A DNA stretch of 64,000 bases from Sceloporus undulatus (Eukaryota; Chordata; Lepidosauria; Squamata; Phrynosomatidae), in the NCBI RefSeq assembly GCF_019175285.1, contig NC_056524.1, positions 102,439,351-102,503,350 on the forward strand, read 5' to 3'. The notes under the pieces were generated by a model, which worked only from the letters and a program-made list of their open reading frames with translations, had not been told where the DNA came from and did no database searches. Below, piece by piece: positions 22,988 through 35,826 of this stretch. Both the position numbers and the translations under genes were made by a program. Position 1 is the first letter of the stretch. Every line of letters starts with the position of its first letter.

Positions 22988-23292
22988 GGGGAATGGAACA
23001 AGGAAGTGAGCAAGCTGCTTTAATGTGAGATGGGAAAGCATACCATTCTTTGCCCCCCGCCCCTTGTAAGACATTCTTCTAAAAGTAGGATTTTTTTCCA
23101 ATAGGGATCATTCAAACATGCAGTTCTTCACCTGCAGACTGAAGTGGTGCGATTCAGTGACTGCTCCATTCTGCTGAAAATAAACTGCCCTAATGCCTAA
23201 ATTTAATGGCAGACATTTGATAGGAGGAAGGAATGCCTGGGGAATGGAACAAGGAAGTGAGCAAGCTGCTTTAATGTGAGATGGGAAAGCAT
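22988..23292 (+). repeat. Pair of identical 54-bp direct repeats
   Basis: 22988-23041 and 23239-23292 are identical over 54 bases (start GGGGAATGGAACAAGG, end GATGGGAAAGCAT), 251 bp apart. The identity in a fast-evolving intron suggests a recent duplication. Confidence 0.85.
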
Positions 23293-23509
23293 TGCTCAGA
23301 GTCCATTTTCACTCCTGTGCAGTAGATTTAAATCCTGTGCTAAAGTGCTTCAAAGCAAAGGCTGTCTGGGGCTTAAATGTTTTGCCCTCTCTTTTTGTTT
23401 GGCAAACTGCCCTCTAATTAAATCTGTTGAAGTAACTGTAACTATAACTTGTAACTTCATTGTTTTTTTATACTATTATTGTTTAATTCTGTTTTAGTAC
23501 TGGGTATGG

Positions 23510-23640
23510 GGGGGCGGTAGGTCTAGGGTTTGATTTTTAACTTCATTGTAATTGATGTATTTTATTGTTGTAACCCGCCTGGATTCTTCGTGATTGGGCG
23601 GGCTATAAATAAATCTTTATTATTATTATGTTATTATAGC
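23510..23640 (+). repeat. L2/CR1-like LINE tail with (ATT)n
   Basis: TGTATTTTATTGTTGTAACC, CGCCTGGATTCTTCGTGATT and GGGCGGGCTATAAATAAATC, then an ATT repeat. Confidence 0.65.
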
Positions 23641-25254
23641 CATAGGCCATCACAATTAAAAACATAAAAATGCAAAGTACATATAAAAGTACAAATCAAT
23701 TAAATGTGACATTTATGGTTATCAAACAGTGGATACATGGGGGCAGGAGTAAGATTTACAGTAAAACTTTCTCTTTTAATATAATGGGCACACTAATAAA
23801 GTACACAATAATTCAAACAATAATTCTAGAAATCAGGGCAAATTTTGCAACCAGAATTGTAGATAAAATATCACTGCCTCCTAGCACTGTACAAGTGTGT
23901 TCTAGGGTGATTCTATCTGACAAACAATTGAAGGTGCAGGTAAGCAAATTATGCCGTGGTGACTTTTTTGTTGTTGTTGAGATTTCTGGTGAAATTTCTG
24001 TATTTTATTAGGATATTTTATACCATACAAATCATGCCTTGGAGATATAATAAAAACATTGGGCAGCTTAATAAATAATGGAAGATACCCTCAATTTCAC
24101 CACACTCATAGTTGCAAAATCTTTGATGAGATGGATATTATTAATCTTCTGCTTAAGTAAATGGATGCATCCTTCTGCTGTATCTGTTATAAAAGTTCTG
24201 CTTTTTTTTTTGCAGTCTAATTAACATTTTCATGGTGTGGTTTCTGCATTTTCTTTTTAAAAGTAATTTATTACCCTTCCCTTTCTTCTCCAAAGCAGCA
24301 TCAATAAGATGAAAAGATCATTCAGTTTTTAACCAATGAAACAAAATTTGGTTTTATGTCCCCACAAAAATAAACTGTGGTTAGTTTCTGAAATCAGACT
24401 AACTTCAAAGTATGGTTAATTATCATAGCTTGTTTGTACAAACCAGACCAAGTTGTAACAGCTCCTTCTAACCATTATTACCATAGAGTTGTAAATTGTG
24501 AGAGCAGAGGTTTATGAAGCAAATCTTCACACCTGTGTATGGAAAGCCGTCATATACACATTTTGCTCTTTGAGTCAGGATGCATTCATATTTTTAAATG
24601 ACTATAATACTGCAGAGTACACGTGTGAATTGAATCAAGGACATCATATACGTTAAACTCATCTATAAAGAGTGAGATATGTAATGCATTGTATCTGCCA
24701 CTGGAAAGGGTGCAAGAACACATACAACAGTATATTCTGGCTAGTATTATCTTAAGTTCTTTGAGTTGTTTGGTACTTGAGTAATTCTTATTTTGTAATT
24801 GCTTTTCATTTATATATTTTTAATGTTTCAATATCTCCCTGGGATCCCTTGTGGTTAAAGGCTGATTTATAAAAGTTCAAGGTAAATATATATAAATATA
24901 CATAATATCCTGGCCCTTCGTTATTTAATGTTTTACTTTCATCAGAAAACTTGTCTTTCAGAGATTAATTGCTTCTCTAATTAATACGATGAGTGATAGG
25001 CCATTTCCATTGATGCAGCCCCATAGCATTCAGTTATACCAGCCTAGTATCAATAGTCTTCAAAATGCCCAGTCATTCTGTCAGAGGCATTGCCTACACG
25101 ATTGGAAGCCATAGGCCAACAACATCTGGTGAATTGGCAGTTATAGGCCAACTTTACACACTCCTGGGATTTTTAGTCTGTTGAGGCACTGGTGATCTCT
25201 GGCTGAGCATTCTAAATACTGCTATTAAATGCAAACCCCATGATTTCATAGGAT

Positions 25255-25875
25255 GCTGCCATCTTTCATTTCATTTCATTTCATTTCTATGCCACCTTTC
25301 TTCCCAAAGGGACCCAAGGAGGCTCACAGATTTAAAAAAAAACCATTACAATAACATTAAAAACAGTTAAAATCATCTAAAAACAGTAAAAAAATTACAT
25401 GGAAATATACAGACGTTAAAAAGTATGACAAATACACATACTCAATATAAAAACCACCATAGCATGCTTTTGTTTTAAATGCTTGTTTAAATAAAAACCT
25501 CTTAGCCTGCCATTGAAAAGAAAGGAGCGAGGGGGCCAATCTATCCTCTTGCGAAAGGGAGTTCCAAAGGGTGAGAGCAGCCACTGAGAAGGCTCTCTCT
25601 CATGTCCTTACCAGGTGCGTGGGACCAAGGGAGAGCCTTCCCCAAATGATCTTAGTGTTCTGGCAGGTTCATATGGGGAGATATGTTTCTTCAAATAATC
25701 TGGACCAAACTGTATAGGGCTTTATAGGTCATTACCAGCACTTTGAATTGTGCCCAGAAATGAGCTGGTAGCCAGTGAAGCTGTTCTAACAAGGGAGTTA
25801 TATGCTCCCTATATTTGGCTCTGGTCAGCATTCTGGCAGCAGCATAGACCCACTGAAGTTTCCGAACTGCCATGG
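25255..25875 (-). mobile_element. L2/CR1-like LINE ORF2 C-terminus and 3'UTR, antisense (intron 2)
   Basis: The minus-strand product near 25691-25873 reads LQWVYAAARMLTRAKYREHI followed by TPLLEQLHWLPAHFWAQFKV, the conserved 'NAAARL...HITP.L..LHWLP...FK' end of Jockey-superfamily reverse transcriptases. Before it lies the 3'UTR, which contains an (ATTTC)n run at 25264-25289 and an AAAACAGTTAAAATC A-rich region. The element is 5'-truncated. Confidence 0.8.
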
Positions 25876-25879
25876 CAGT

Positions 25880-27057
25880 TTAAGTGGAATCACAGTGCTA
25901 TAACTGTGAAGATTATTGCACTGCCCTTTCCCATCTTTCCTTCCTTCTTTCCTGACCTAGGTGCAGGATGAAAACTTTTAAAGATGGATTTTATTGCATG
26001 CCTCTGTGCCCAGCCTGGAGGCATCCCATACCCAATCATGGTATCCTTTACTTTGCAAAAAATGGGAAAATCCTGTTATTTTAAAAAGTGCCGGGGGAGA
26101 CTGGATCAGGGAGGCATGCAATAAAATCTATCACATTGAGACATGGACGTTAAAGTGGTGTCAAACTGCTTTATTTCTGTAGTGTGGCACCAGCCTGAGT
26201 CACTATTCTGAAATTATTAGAAATACTATTGAATTTTAGCTGAATCATCATCATCAACAACAACAAATCAGCAGCTGAGATAATGAAGAGGACATTGTCA
26301 TTCAGGAAGAGCTCAAGTGGATGGCATGACTTTTAAACTCTGTGAACATCAGACATTCAGCAGTTTTCTTAGCAAATGAAACTTGTGAAAATTCAGACAG
26401 CATGAAATAAACATTATTATATGGTCAAATTCTCTCCCATGGGCCAAAGATTAAACTGTACAGAATATAATTCATGGATCACCTGTGGTTGTGAATCATA
26501 GAGCAAAGATAATGACTAATGGGTGAACAGATTCAAAATTCTTAGAAAATTACGATGTCTGGGTTCACACCCAGATGTTTAAACAGCTAGAAAATGAATT
26601 AACAAGAAAAAAAAACCAATGAAGGAATTAGAAAAATAAATAATAAACATGACCCCACTGGTAGACTACATGAACATGCTATCTAGAAGGATTTAAGAGA
26701 TTTTATATTGTTACATAAAGGTATTACCAATGAGTTTGACTAAGAATTTCTCATCCACACAGACACACACACATGCACACACACAATCCTCTAGTGAAAT
26801 ACCGTGGTCATGATCTTGTCATAAGTAAGCACATTTATTTCAAATACTAATTCAAGCTAAAAGAACTTGTTTTGATCAGCTTGTGTTCCAAGAGCACCTA
26901 TTTCCTGTGTTTTAAAAATAATTATTGTATTTATTTCTAAACTTGTTCTGCTGTCTGAAACTATAACAGCTAAGTTGTACTCTTTTACATTTGAGGTTAA
27001 TATTATGCTGATCCGATATGAACAGGATTCTAAAATGTTAACCTTTTCCCTTCATAG
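25880..27057. other. SLC9A2: Intron 2, 3' part, nearly repeat-free
   Basis: Beyond a short MITE-like end near 26145-26175 (TTAAAGTGGTGTCAAACTGC), an AT-rich stretch and a CA repeat at 26758-26785, I see nothing recognisable. Confidence 0.5.
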
Positions 27058-27308
27058 GTCCTGTACAACTTATTCAAGTCTTTTTGCCAGATGCGTACAA
27101 TTGAAGTCATTGACATATTTGCTGGAATTGCTAATTTCTTTGTAGTTGGCATTGGTGGAGTCTTGATTGGCATCATACTGGGATTTGTAGCAGCTTTTAC
27201 TACTCGTTATACCCATAAAATCCGAGTGATTGAGCCACTGTTTGTCTTCTTATACAGTTACCTGGCATACATAACAGCCGAAATGTTTCACCTTTCAGGT
27301 ATTATGGC
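27058..27308 (+). CDS. SLC9A2: SLC9A2 coding exon 3 (transmembrane domain)
   Basis: Encodes residues 241-323 plus two bases of codon 324. It begins GTC CTG TAC AAC after a TTCATAG acceptor and ends ATG-GC before GTAAGT (phase 2). The protein reads [20 protein letters not shown], then [20 protein letters not shown], a charged loop with [13 protein letters not shown], and [20 protein letters not shown]. These are membrane segments of the exchanger core and are nearly identical to mammalian NHE2. It lies about 10 kb after exon 2. Confidence 0.97.
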
Positions 27309-28094
27309 GTAAGTATTGATTTTTAAAAACATATAGGATGCTAGGAATACCATGGATGTATTAGTGTCTTTAATCTCTGCTCTTGCTTTAAAATCACTAG
27401 GATTTAGCTGTGAGTTAAGAATATTCAGAATATTGTACCAGTGTTCAGTTCAGAATCCTTAGACTGCAGCATAGATAAAAATTTCAAGTGGCAAAATTAG
27501 ATTTTCTCCAGACAAAGACACATGAACAAGGGAGCAAGGGGTCTCAAGCCCCACGAAGATTAATCTGGGGGATGTCTCCCCCCTGAAATGATCAGATAAA
27601 ATAGCCATGAATTAATTGATCACTATTTTTGTATTACTTTCACGATACTCAGATTATTAATGGCTTTAACTGGATTGTATTGATGATGAATATTTTAATG
27701 TAATATCCCTTTAAAAATTGTTTTGGAAAAAACATACCAGCAAATCAGTTAGTAGCATATGTAAGACAGTATGTAAGTAAATCAGCTGTTAGAGTTGCAT
27801 TTTATTCATTGACGGTTTCTCCAAATAAATTACCAAACAGTTTCCAGATGTGCTTAACAAAAATGTTTTAATTTCACCATTGACCTAGCTGAGTTTAAAC
27901 AAAAGCTGCAGTTGTATGCATCCAGGGACATTTGCCATAGATCATAACAGTAGGTAGTGTTATACAGTTCCTATATTTATGTATTCAAAACTTGTTTATA
28001 CTGTACTATTAACTTGTTGCATGGTCTGAATCAAGACACCAAGCTCACATCAAGCCTCCTCCCCCCACATCTGCTGCATAGGTAAAATACTATA

Positions 28095-28346
28095 CAGTTG
28101 GCCATCTACATTTATGGTTTTGACTTTTGCGGATTTGATTATTCCCAGATTTGATTAATATGTTCTCTCTAGGAATGTCTAGGTCCTGCAATACAACTCT
28201 GCAAGAAGGTGACCAGAGATTTGCACTGGAGGACCTAGAGAGAGCTGTTCTCTCAGTTTAAAAAAATAGTGATTTTTAATTTGTGTTTTTTCCACTTTCA
28301 TGGGGTGTTTGTGCCCCAAACCCCAATGAATATGGAAGACCCACTG
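28095..28346. mobile_element. TA-flanked mariner/Tigger-like MITE (intron 3)
   Basis: The ends CAGTTGGCCATCTACATTTA and AATATGGAAGACCCACTG are imperfect inverted repeats, and TA lies immediately outside each end. The layout matches the elements at 58132, 61169 and 61751. Confidence 0.65.
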
Positions 28347-28424
28347 TATTATACATTTGTTCTAAACATCAAGTACATTTTATATACAATCTTTTTAACT
28401 TTCTGAAGTGATAATAACTTCTTG

Positions 28425-28920
28425 GTGTTCATAATGGCTGTTAAATTGGCTTTGACTTATGGTGACCTTATGAATGGCAGACCTCCAAGATATACCATTA
28501 TTAACAGTCCCTTTAAGATCTTGCAAATTCAGAAATGTAGCTTCCCTGACTGAGTCTATGCACCTGTAAAGCAGGCTTTTCTTTTTCCAGCTGCCTCTGA
28601 TTTTACCAATCATTTACTGTTTTTTTCTAATGAGTCCTCTAATTTCATGACATGGCCATAGAATCATAGAATCATAGTACAATAGCCAGTTTAGCCACTT
28701 TGGCTTCTAGGGAGAGGTCAGCCTTGATTTGTTCTGTGACATATTTATTTGTCTTTTTTGCAGTCCATGATATCTGTAGAACTATTCTTCAGTGCCATAT
28801 TTCAAATGAGTTTATTCTTTTTGTCAGCTTTGTTCACTGTCTAACTTTCACAACTATATATAGAAATCAGAAATACAATGTCATGGAAGATCCTGAACTT
28901 GCTATCCAGTGATATATGTT
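28425..28920 (-). mobile_element. Bov-B LINE 3' fragment, antisense (intron 3)
   Basis: Reads backwards the same region as 5800-6339: GCTTTGACTTATGGTGACCT at the 3' end, TTTTTTCTAATGAGTCCTCT, CTTTGGCTTCTAGGGAGAGG, ATTTATTTGTCTTTTTTGCA, GTCCATGATATCTGTAGAAC. Many substitutions; a short foreign piece (ATAGAATCATAGAATCATAG) lies inside. Confidence 0.75.
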
Positions 28921-28944
28921 TCATAGCTGACTTTCCAAAACCTA

Positions 28945-29185
28945 GAGGTAGTACAGACTGGCACTTTGTGTCAGCCTGCATGTACAGTAGAGTTCAGGTA
29001 GGGCTGAGTGTCCACATGCTCATAGCCTTGCTTTTGCTGCCTGGCTGCCATCATGGCGTGTACCCATCCATACAGTGCGAACCATGATGATGCATGGGCA
29101 GTGCAGTGCCCAAATGGCACTGAACGGAAGGGGCATCATCATGGAACAAGAGCACACCTGTAGTGCCCCTTCTGGACACAAAAAG
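28945..29185. mobile_element. GTACAGAC-type MITE, copy 1 (intron 3)
   Basis: Starts AGAGGTAGTACAGACTGGCA followed by CTTTGTGTCAGCCTGCATGT, close to 38085-38440 (GTACAGACCAGCACTTTGTG). The interior shares ATCATGGCGTGTACCC and GTGCCCAAATGGCACTG. The 3' end is not clear. Confidence 0.55.
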
Positions 29186-29299
29186 AACCCACTGGGAAGC
29201 AGGTTGGTTTTGGTCCTTCCGGAGGCTGCGGCATCTGGTTGCAGTTAAATACAGTGGTTAAGTACAGTGCTTTTACAGGCTTATTTTAAAGTGCTGGAA

Positions 29300-29645
29300 C
29301 TCAGAGCCTGTACAGACCGGTGTTATACGCAGGAGTGGGGTGTGGTGTATGCATGTCAGCCACTCCCATGCTGGCGTAACACTCCGTGCCCAATCACACA
29401 GTTGGAGAGGGCATCATGGTGCTCTGTTGGCACAGTGTTTAAACACACTGCACCAAAGGCCTCCACCATGGTGGCTATGATGCCCTTTCCATGGCGTGAA
29501 AAGGAGCTGCTTTTGTGGCTTTTTTTGTGCCGCAGAAAGGCCAAACCAGGGCTGCAGCATGCAGTTGCTGGGGTCCTGATTTGGTGAGGAAAGGGGTGGC
29601 ACAGAGTCCCCCTTAGGGGCTGTCTGTTGAGCTGCTCAGCTTCAC
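29300..29645. mobile_element. GTACAGAC-type MITE, copy 2 (intron 3)
   Basis: Starts GAGCCTGTACAGACCGGTGT and ends CCTTAGGGGCTGTCTGTTGA. The interior TATGATGCCCTTTCCATGGC and AAGGAGCTGCTTTTGTGGCT is shared with 57300-57750. Confidence 0.6.
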
Positions 29646-29689
29646 TTTAATTCTACTTCAGCAACTAGTGCCAATAGCACTGGGACTCT

Positions 29690-30035
29690 TCTTTTTCTAC
29701 ATCCCTCCATGGTGCCATGTCTGCTCTAGAAGATTTCCTAGCCTTGCATAAAGTTAAAGAGTAATATAAATAAGGTTAGACGTGCCTCCTTCTTAGATAT
29801 GAATCCAAGTAAAACACATTAATCCATTTGACCTCATTCCGAAAAGCCCTATCTCCTCTTTCAAATTCTATTAATAGCATTTGAATAGTTTCCAGTTTCC
29901 TTCTGTTTCTAATTTGGATTACAATTTCTTCATGCATCTGACAAAGTCCATGGAAGCTCATGCCACAATAAATCTGTTAGTCTTAAAAGTGCCACAAGAT
30001 TCTTTGTTGTGCTTATAACAGACTACTACAGCTGG
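29690..30035 (+). repeat. Dispersed repeat with AATAAATCTGTTAGTCTT end
   Basis: TTCATGCATCTGACAAAGTC, CATGGAAGCTCATGCCACAA, TAAATCTGTTAGTCTTAAAA and GTGCCACAAGATTCTTTGTT form the well-known reptile repeat end, also found at 290-460. Class not assigned. Confidence 0.55.
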
Positions 30036-30579
30036 CCTTCTAGTACATTTGATTGCACATATAATGAGTTCTCAAGTCATTAACAGGGTGATTGTCCTTT
30101 TTATGATACACAGTCATTTTATCAGTCTTTTGCTGAGATAACTATTTATTACTTTTAGTTAGCACAGAGCCTCCAAATCACTGGGAATTTGCTTTCTTAA
30201 GTGATGCATTGTAATTATTTGAAATACAAGGCAGTAATTCTGGAAATGCTAACACAGCCAGTTTGAAATACTGGTCTAGCTGGATCATAGGTTAGCTATA
30301 ACTACTGTTAACATCAGTACTGCTATAACATTTTGTTCTGACAAATTCCAATAACCTACTATAATTTCTTATGTGTAGTTCAGAGCATGGCTACATTAGG
30401 TTAGAGTCCCTGAACCAATCATTAATAACCATTTAGCCAGTGGTGAATTAGTAGATGAGCAGATGGAATAAAGTCCAACATGCTACCTGAAGCCTGCAAG
30501 AGTGTTCTTTGCTGATAAGCTGTGTATATGGCATACTAGGCTAACAGCTAGGGTGCTGGGCTAAAAGTTCATTAACCTA

Positions 30580-30815
30580 GAAATCGAAAGCTACCATGGA
30601 GTGCTGGACTAACACTCTGGGAGATGAAGGTTCAGATCTCTGCTGAGCCATGGAAACCTATTGCATGGCCTTGGGCAAGTCAAACTCTCTCAGCCTCAGA
30701 GGAAGGCAATGGCAAACCCCCTCTGAATAAATACTGCCAAGAAAACCCAATTATAAATTTACCTTTAGTCTCCTTAAGTTGGAAATGACTTGAAGGCAAC
30801 AAATAATCTAGACAT
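30580..30815 (+). repeat. tRNA-derived SINE (intron 3)
   Basis: AGCTACCATGGAGTGCTGGA, GCCATGGAAACCTATTGCAT, GGCCTTGGGCAAGTCAAACT, GGAAGGCAATGGCAAACCCC, GTTGGAAATGACTTGAAGGC. All family blocks are in order. Confidence 0.85.
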
Positions 30816-31095
30816 GTCTCTTCTTGATTTCATTCCTTATATATTGTCCTAGGACCTAGAAGATAATCCATTTCACATAGGCTCTCTCTTGATAGAGCCA
30901 TGTGTGGTAGCTACAGTCATATTAAGATGTTTGATATATCACAGAGGTGGGGAAAAAGCATCCCATGGGCCACATCTAGCTATTGTGGAGCTATTTTTTT
31001 TTGTCCCTCAGAAGACCAATTTTGACCCCTGAGACCCTGGACTCTCTAGGTTTTCAATTAAAAAATATTCAGCCCCTCCAAAAAGAGAAAAAGCC

Positions 31096-31109
31096 AAACA
31101 CACACACAT

Positions 31110-31145
<36 letters not shown>

Positions 31146-31146
31146 T
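31096..31146 (+). repeat. (CA)n(GA)n compound microsatellite
   Basis: A CACACATACAC run passes into a GAGAGA run. Confidence 0.9.
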
Positions 31147-32244
31147 CAAATCACTACAAAAAACAGTCATTTCAAAAAAGTGATGTGATGTCACTTCTGA
31201 TTGCACAAAGAGCCGGTGTGTTTCTTGGGGTAATAATACTTTGAGCAGACTCATTGAAATCAATAGTCATGGTGAATGGCACATTCACTTCAATGGTAAT
31301 CTATGTGTTGTAAAGGTAGGATCCAACCTATTATGTTTTGCCTAATGGGAAATGAAGAGAAAGATACAGTATGTAGCAATGAGTAGCCTCAGTTGTGTTT
31401 TTGGAATAGCTTCACATTCATCTCCTGATCTTCTCTTACATGGCCTTTACTTAAAAATCCATTAGAAAAGATCAACTTAGTGATCTTTTGGCTTCTGGAA
31501 AGTTAGCCTTTTCTCTGTTCTTACTTTTAAAACTTCTCATGTTGTTCTTTTTACGTTTTTATTTTATTTCATTTTTGCTTTGAATTAGAGTGCTTAAAAG
31601 CACACTGAAACTTTTGTAAGTCTTAGTAGTAGGTCAAAGAAACCTGATGACTACATTTAGTGCTCTAGATTTTTCCAGTCACCAGACAGAAACTGCCTTG
31701 TTTGTGCAGGGTGACTTGCAATACTGGTAGGTCCATAATGAGATGCAGTTTATATTGACATTAAACATTTTCCTTTTCCTGGTTTAAAGATGGTTTTAAA
31801 TAAGTGAATGTGATTATTCCAGGTGCTTTTAAGGTAGCAGAATAATTTCTTACTGTCAATCTTTAGCTATCATGAAATATATGCATTCACATATTCTATA
31901 TATGTCAATTTCAAGAAAATGTATTTTTGGAAATCTGCTGAGTTGATATGTCTAGCCCTACATACTTTTATTTCTCTTCTCTTTTCCTCCTTTGCTTTTT
32001 CTTTCTCCTTTCTGCTTCATTTCTTTGTAACCAAATTTTTAAAATCCAATGTTTTAACTGACTCTTCATTGGATAACCAGATAGGGGGAAAATAGAGTTC
32101 CTGCCGAACTCCGTGGACATATTTTGGAATAGGCATGTATGGCATTGCACTGTTAAATCTGCTAAATACTGTACAGCTGCAAATTGTTTACAACAATTTA
32201 TTCCAGCCATTATAGCTTCAATCCAGAATGCTGCTGTAATTATT

Positions 32245-32796
32245 AAGGGAAGTAGTAGTGCCACTATATTCTGCTCTTGATCAGATCTCATCTGGAATAT
32301 TGTGACCAGTTCTGGCCACCACAATCCAAGATGGATGTGGACAAGCTGGAGTGTGTCCAGAGGAGGGCAACCAAAATAGTGAAAAATCTGGAAACCGTGT
32401 CCTATGAGGAGCAACTTATGGAGCAGGATATATTTAGTCTGGGGAAGAAAAGATTAAGGCATGACATGATAGCCATGTTTAGATATTTGAAGGAATAATA
32501 TTTGAAAATGGAGCAAGCTTGTTTTCTGCTGCTCCAGAGACTGGGACACAGAGCCACGGATTCAAGCTACAGGAAAAGAGATTCCACCTCAACATTAGGA
32601 AAAACTTCCTGATGGTGAGAACTGTTTGACAGTGTGACACACTGCCTTGGAGAGTGGTGGATGTTCTTCTCTGGAAATGTTTAAACAGAGGCTGGATGGC
32701 TATTTGTCGGAACTTCTTTGAATAAATATTCCTACACAGCAGGGGGTTGGGCTGGATGGCCCTTATGGTCTCTTCCAACTCTATGATTCTATGATC
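32245..32796 (+). mobile_element. CR1 LINE 3' region (intron 3)
   Basis: CAGATCTCATCTGGAATATT, GTGACCAGTTCTGGCCACCA, GGACAAGCTGGAGTGTGTCC, AGAGGAGGGCAACCAAAATA, then AAACAGAGGCTGGATGGCTA, GGGGGTTGGGCTGGATGGCC and TCTTCCAACTCTATGATTCT. This is the ORF2 end plus 3'UTR of CR1, the longest CR1 piece in the window. Confidence 0.85.
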
Positions 32797-33599
32797 AGTT
32801 CATAGCATAGTGTGGATCTGGAATATTCTTGTGGCCCAGCTGAAGACTGTGACTGGGTGTAAACATTCCCATTGTACTCACCCTCTTCTTCCAAAAGCTG
32901 CAGTTGATGATGAAGCTGTCTGGTGAATTGTTGAATATAAACAGCTTCTGCTATCATGCAGCCTTCATATGGTTACTTGACACTGATATATATGTGAACC
33001 ATTTGAAAACTAGGTGGCATCCAGAGTATAGATAAAACAGTTCATATGCTGGTTGGGGGACCTGGCAGTTATAATCCAAAGAATAACTTTTCCAATCTCT
33101 GATTGGGAGCTGTGGCAAATCCAGATTTCCTGCTGAAATGTTTGATATTTCCATGAAACAGAAGTTCCAAGTGTGAACCTGGAAAATATCTGATAGGTTC
33201 CACATCATGGAAAACACCTCAGAGTTCAAAATTAAAATGGAAGATCTGGCAGAGCCACCCACACAACACATCTATTTGCAGTTCATCTGAAGTCATCAAA
33301 TGGCATCTTGTGAAAAGTGAAATCATGACACATCAAATCCCTAAAGTTGTACAACAAAAAAGGCACACTTAATTATAGCAGCTGCTTGGCCTGGAAGGTC
33401 AGCATGATGGTCAGGCTTTCCAGAACTACAAAAGCAAATAACTTCCCTTGAAGAGTCATTACTTTCTCTTTTTCTACAGATAAAAAATGAAAAAAAAAGT
33501 TAAGCCTTATCTATTGAACAATGTGTGCATGTCAGGCATTATTCCAAAGTACTGCTGGATATACTGTGCAGTAGGAAAATAAAATGTGCATAATTATCA

Positions 33600-34330
33600 T
33601 TATTATCATTTTATTCATTTATATCTTAGCTTTCTCCCAATAAGAGAACTCAAGGTGGCTAACAACATATTTAAAAACAACACAAATTTGAACTATACAA
33701 AGGCATTAAAAAGTATAACTATAAGACCTATTTTATAAGTTATGAGTTAATTTAGAAAATTAAAATATTAAAAATATTAAAATTCATTAAAAGACTATAT
33801 ACAGTCGGCCATTTGTATCTGCCTTGCTATCCAATGATATATATATATATTCAAAATACCACAGGACTTCAAGTCCCATTACAGTCAATAGTGGCATGGT
33901 GTGTACCTGGGTCACATTGGCATGGCTGCATGCACGCACCTCCATTCAGGAGAACAGGGTAATGCCATCCGTGCATATTCCAATCTGCGGATGGCAAGTT
34001 TACCAACAGGGTTGATTATACAAACCTTAAAATAGCACTGCACAACGTTAAAAGTCCACCCCAGTCAGCTTCTAAAAGCCTGATGATGTAAAAATATTTT
34101 GACTTGATAATAGAAGGAGATAAAGGGCAGGGCCATCCTAACCTCCTTAGGGTAGAACTTCCAAAGTCTGAGATCTGCCACCAAGAAGGCCCGAAGGTGT
34201 CTGAGAAGGTGGTGGGATAGAGAGAAGGGTCTCTCCAGATAATCTTAGAGCTCTCATGAGCTCACGGAATTATGTGAAGTTGGCAATATGAGCTTAAATC
34301 AGGAGCAAAGTTATTTCTTTAAACAAATAG
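33600..34330 (-). repeat. L2/CR1-like LINE 3'UTR, antisense, split by a MITE
   Basis: TATATCTTAGCTTTCTCCCA, AGAGAACTCAAGGTGGCTAA and the following A-rich part resume after 34017 with AAAGGGCAGGGCCATCCTAA, TGCCACCAAGAAGGCCCGAA and AGAAGGGTCTCTCCAGATAA. The same order is seen at 25255-25875 and 39675-40085. Confidence 0.65.
33802..34017. mobile_element. TA-flanked MITE inserted into the antisense LINE
   Basis: The left end CAGTCGGCCATTTGTATCTG belongs to the family of the 28095 and 58132 elements; the right end is degraded (GCGGATGGCAAGTTTACCAA). LINE sequence lies on both sides, so the MITE is younger than the LINE. Confidence 0.55.
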
Positions 34331-35375
34331 TGCAGAAAATAAATAAATAGAAAAGTAAAATTACTATTACCTTTCTATTTTCATGATCATATATTAATAT
34401 CTTATTATTAAAACTATGTTATACCTAATAGTTTTTGTGAGTTCTGTTTTGATGTACAGAAACATCATACCTCATGGGATGTGCCAATGTATCTTCGATC
34501 TGGAATGTCTCAATGAGATTTTCCCTCAGTTTCTGCAGTGCATTGCACTACCATGTAAAATAGCCTTTGGTGCTGGATGGATCAGGAAAAAGCATCTCCT
34601 TCTTTTCGGACCTCTGGCTTTTTGTGCAGTGTGTGTGTGTGTGCTTGGTATAATCCTGATGCATGTTTATTTAGTGCAATTCTCTGGCAGTATCTTGCAA
34701 AAAGGCTTGCACAATTTCCAACATAAACTGCAGTTTGTGGTACAATGTGAAATAATATTAGGGTCTTGCCATTAAATAACATGAGAAATTGAAGTCCTGC
34801 CATAATGTAGGTAGATCCCTTAATCTCAGTGAAACGAGTACAGCTTCCCAAGGGAGTAGAATTCACATACCTAGTATTATTCTGGATATCAGTATGCAAA
34901 ATGATATCAGTATGCAAAGGAATCTTTGAGACTGAGCAAAAGACATTGTAACATACGTTTTCATAGACTTGGTCTCCTTCCTCAGATACACCAATACAGT
35001 TCATTAGTATGTAAGGATCCTGATCCACATGGTCAACTGATAGGCGTAACTCAGAAAATAAGTCAACTCAGAAAGTAAGTATAATACTGCAGCCTAAATG
35101 TATGGAGCTATTTCTTCCCATTCCAGCCCAATATTCTTCTTGCTATCAAGATGCTGCTCTACTTTTAATTTCTCCAGATTTGTTTGTTTGTGTGAATATT
35201 CTGTAAAGTTTTGAAAATATACTGAAATGTTTAAGTAGGAATTTCACCAGGAATTTGGAAATGGTCATGAGTGATTCTTAGAAACTTTCTAGGACAACAG
35301 CCTATGCTTTGGTGATCATGGTAAAAAAAGCTTTAATGAAAATATGAAGAAACTAAATATGGTTTCCTTCTGCAG

Positions 35376-35593
35376 GATTACTGCTTGCGCTATGACCATG
35401 AATAAATATGTGGAGGAGAATGTTTCTCAGAAATCTTACACTACAATAAAGTATTTCATGAAGATGCTAAGCAGTGTCAGTGAGACACTTATCTTTATTT
35501 TCATGGGAGTATCTACAGTTGGAAAAAACCATGAGTGGAACTGGGCCTTTGTTTGCTTCACTCTCCTGTTCTGTTTGATTTGGCGTGCACTAG
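35376..35593 (+). CDS. SLC9A2: SLC9A2 coding exon 4 (transmembrane domain)
   Basis: Encodes residues 324-396 plus one base of codon 397. Acceptor TTCTGCAG, donor CTAG|GTAAGA (phase 1). The protein reads [18 protein letters not shown], then [20 protein letters not shown], then [20 protein letters not shown] and [15 protein letters not shown]. Conservation with mammalian NHE2 is almost complete, which marks the gene as under strong purifying selection rather than a relic. Confidence 0.97.
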
Positions 35594-35826
35594 GTAAGAG
35601 CCACTGAAAACATTCTAACTTGATCTTTAACATACTTTATAACTGAAAATCTTATCTGTAATGGAGCAGAATCTTTGTTAAAGAAGGAGCTACTGTCAAA
35701 GAAAGTGAAAACTACTTAAAAGATACTAAAATTGTGGATCTTTCCAGATGACCCTTCCTAGCATCTTTTAAGAATTAAAGTTGACCCATCTCTGATCCAG
35801 AACTGAGGAGACAGCCATTCTATCTA

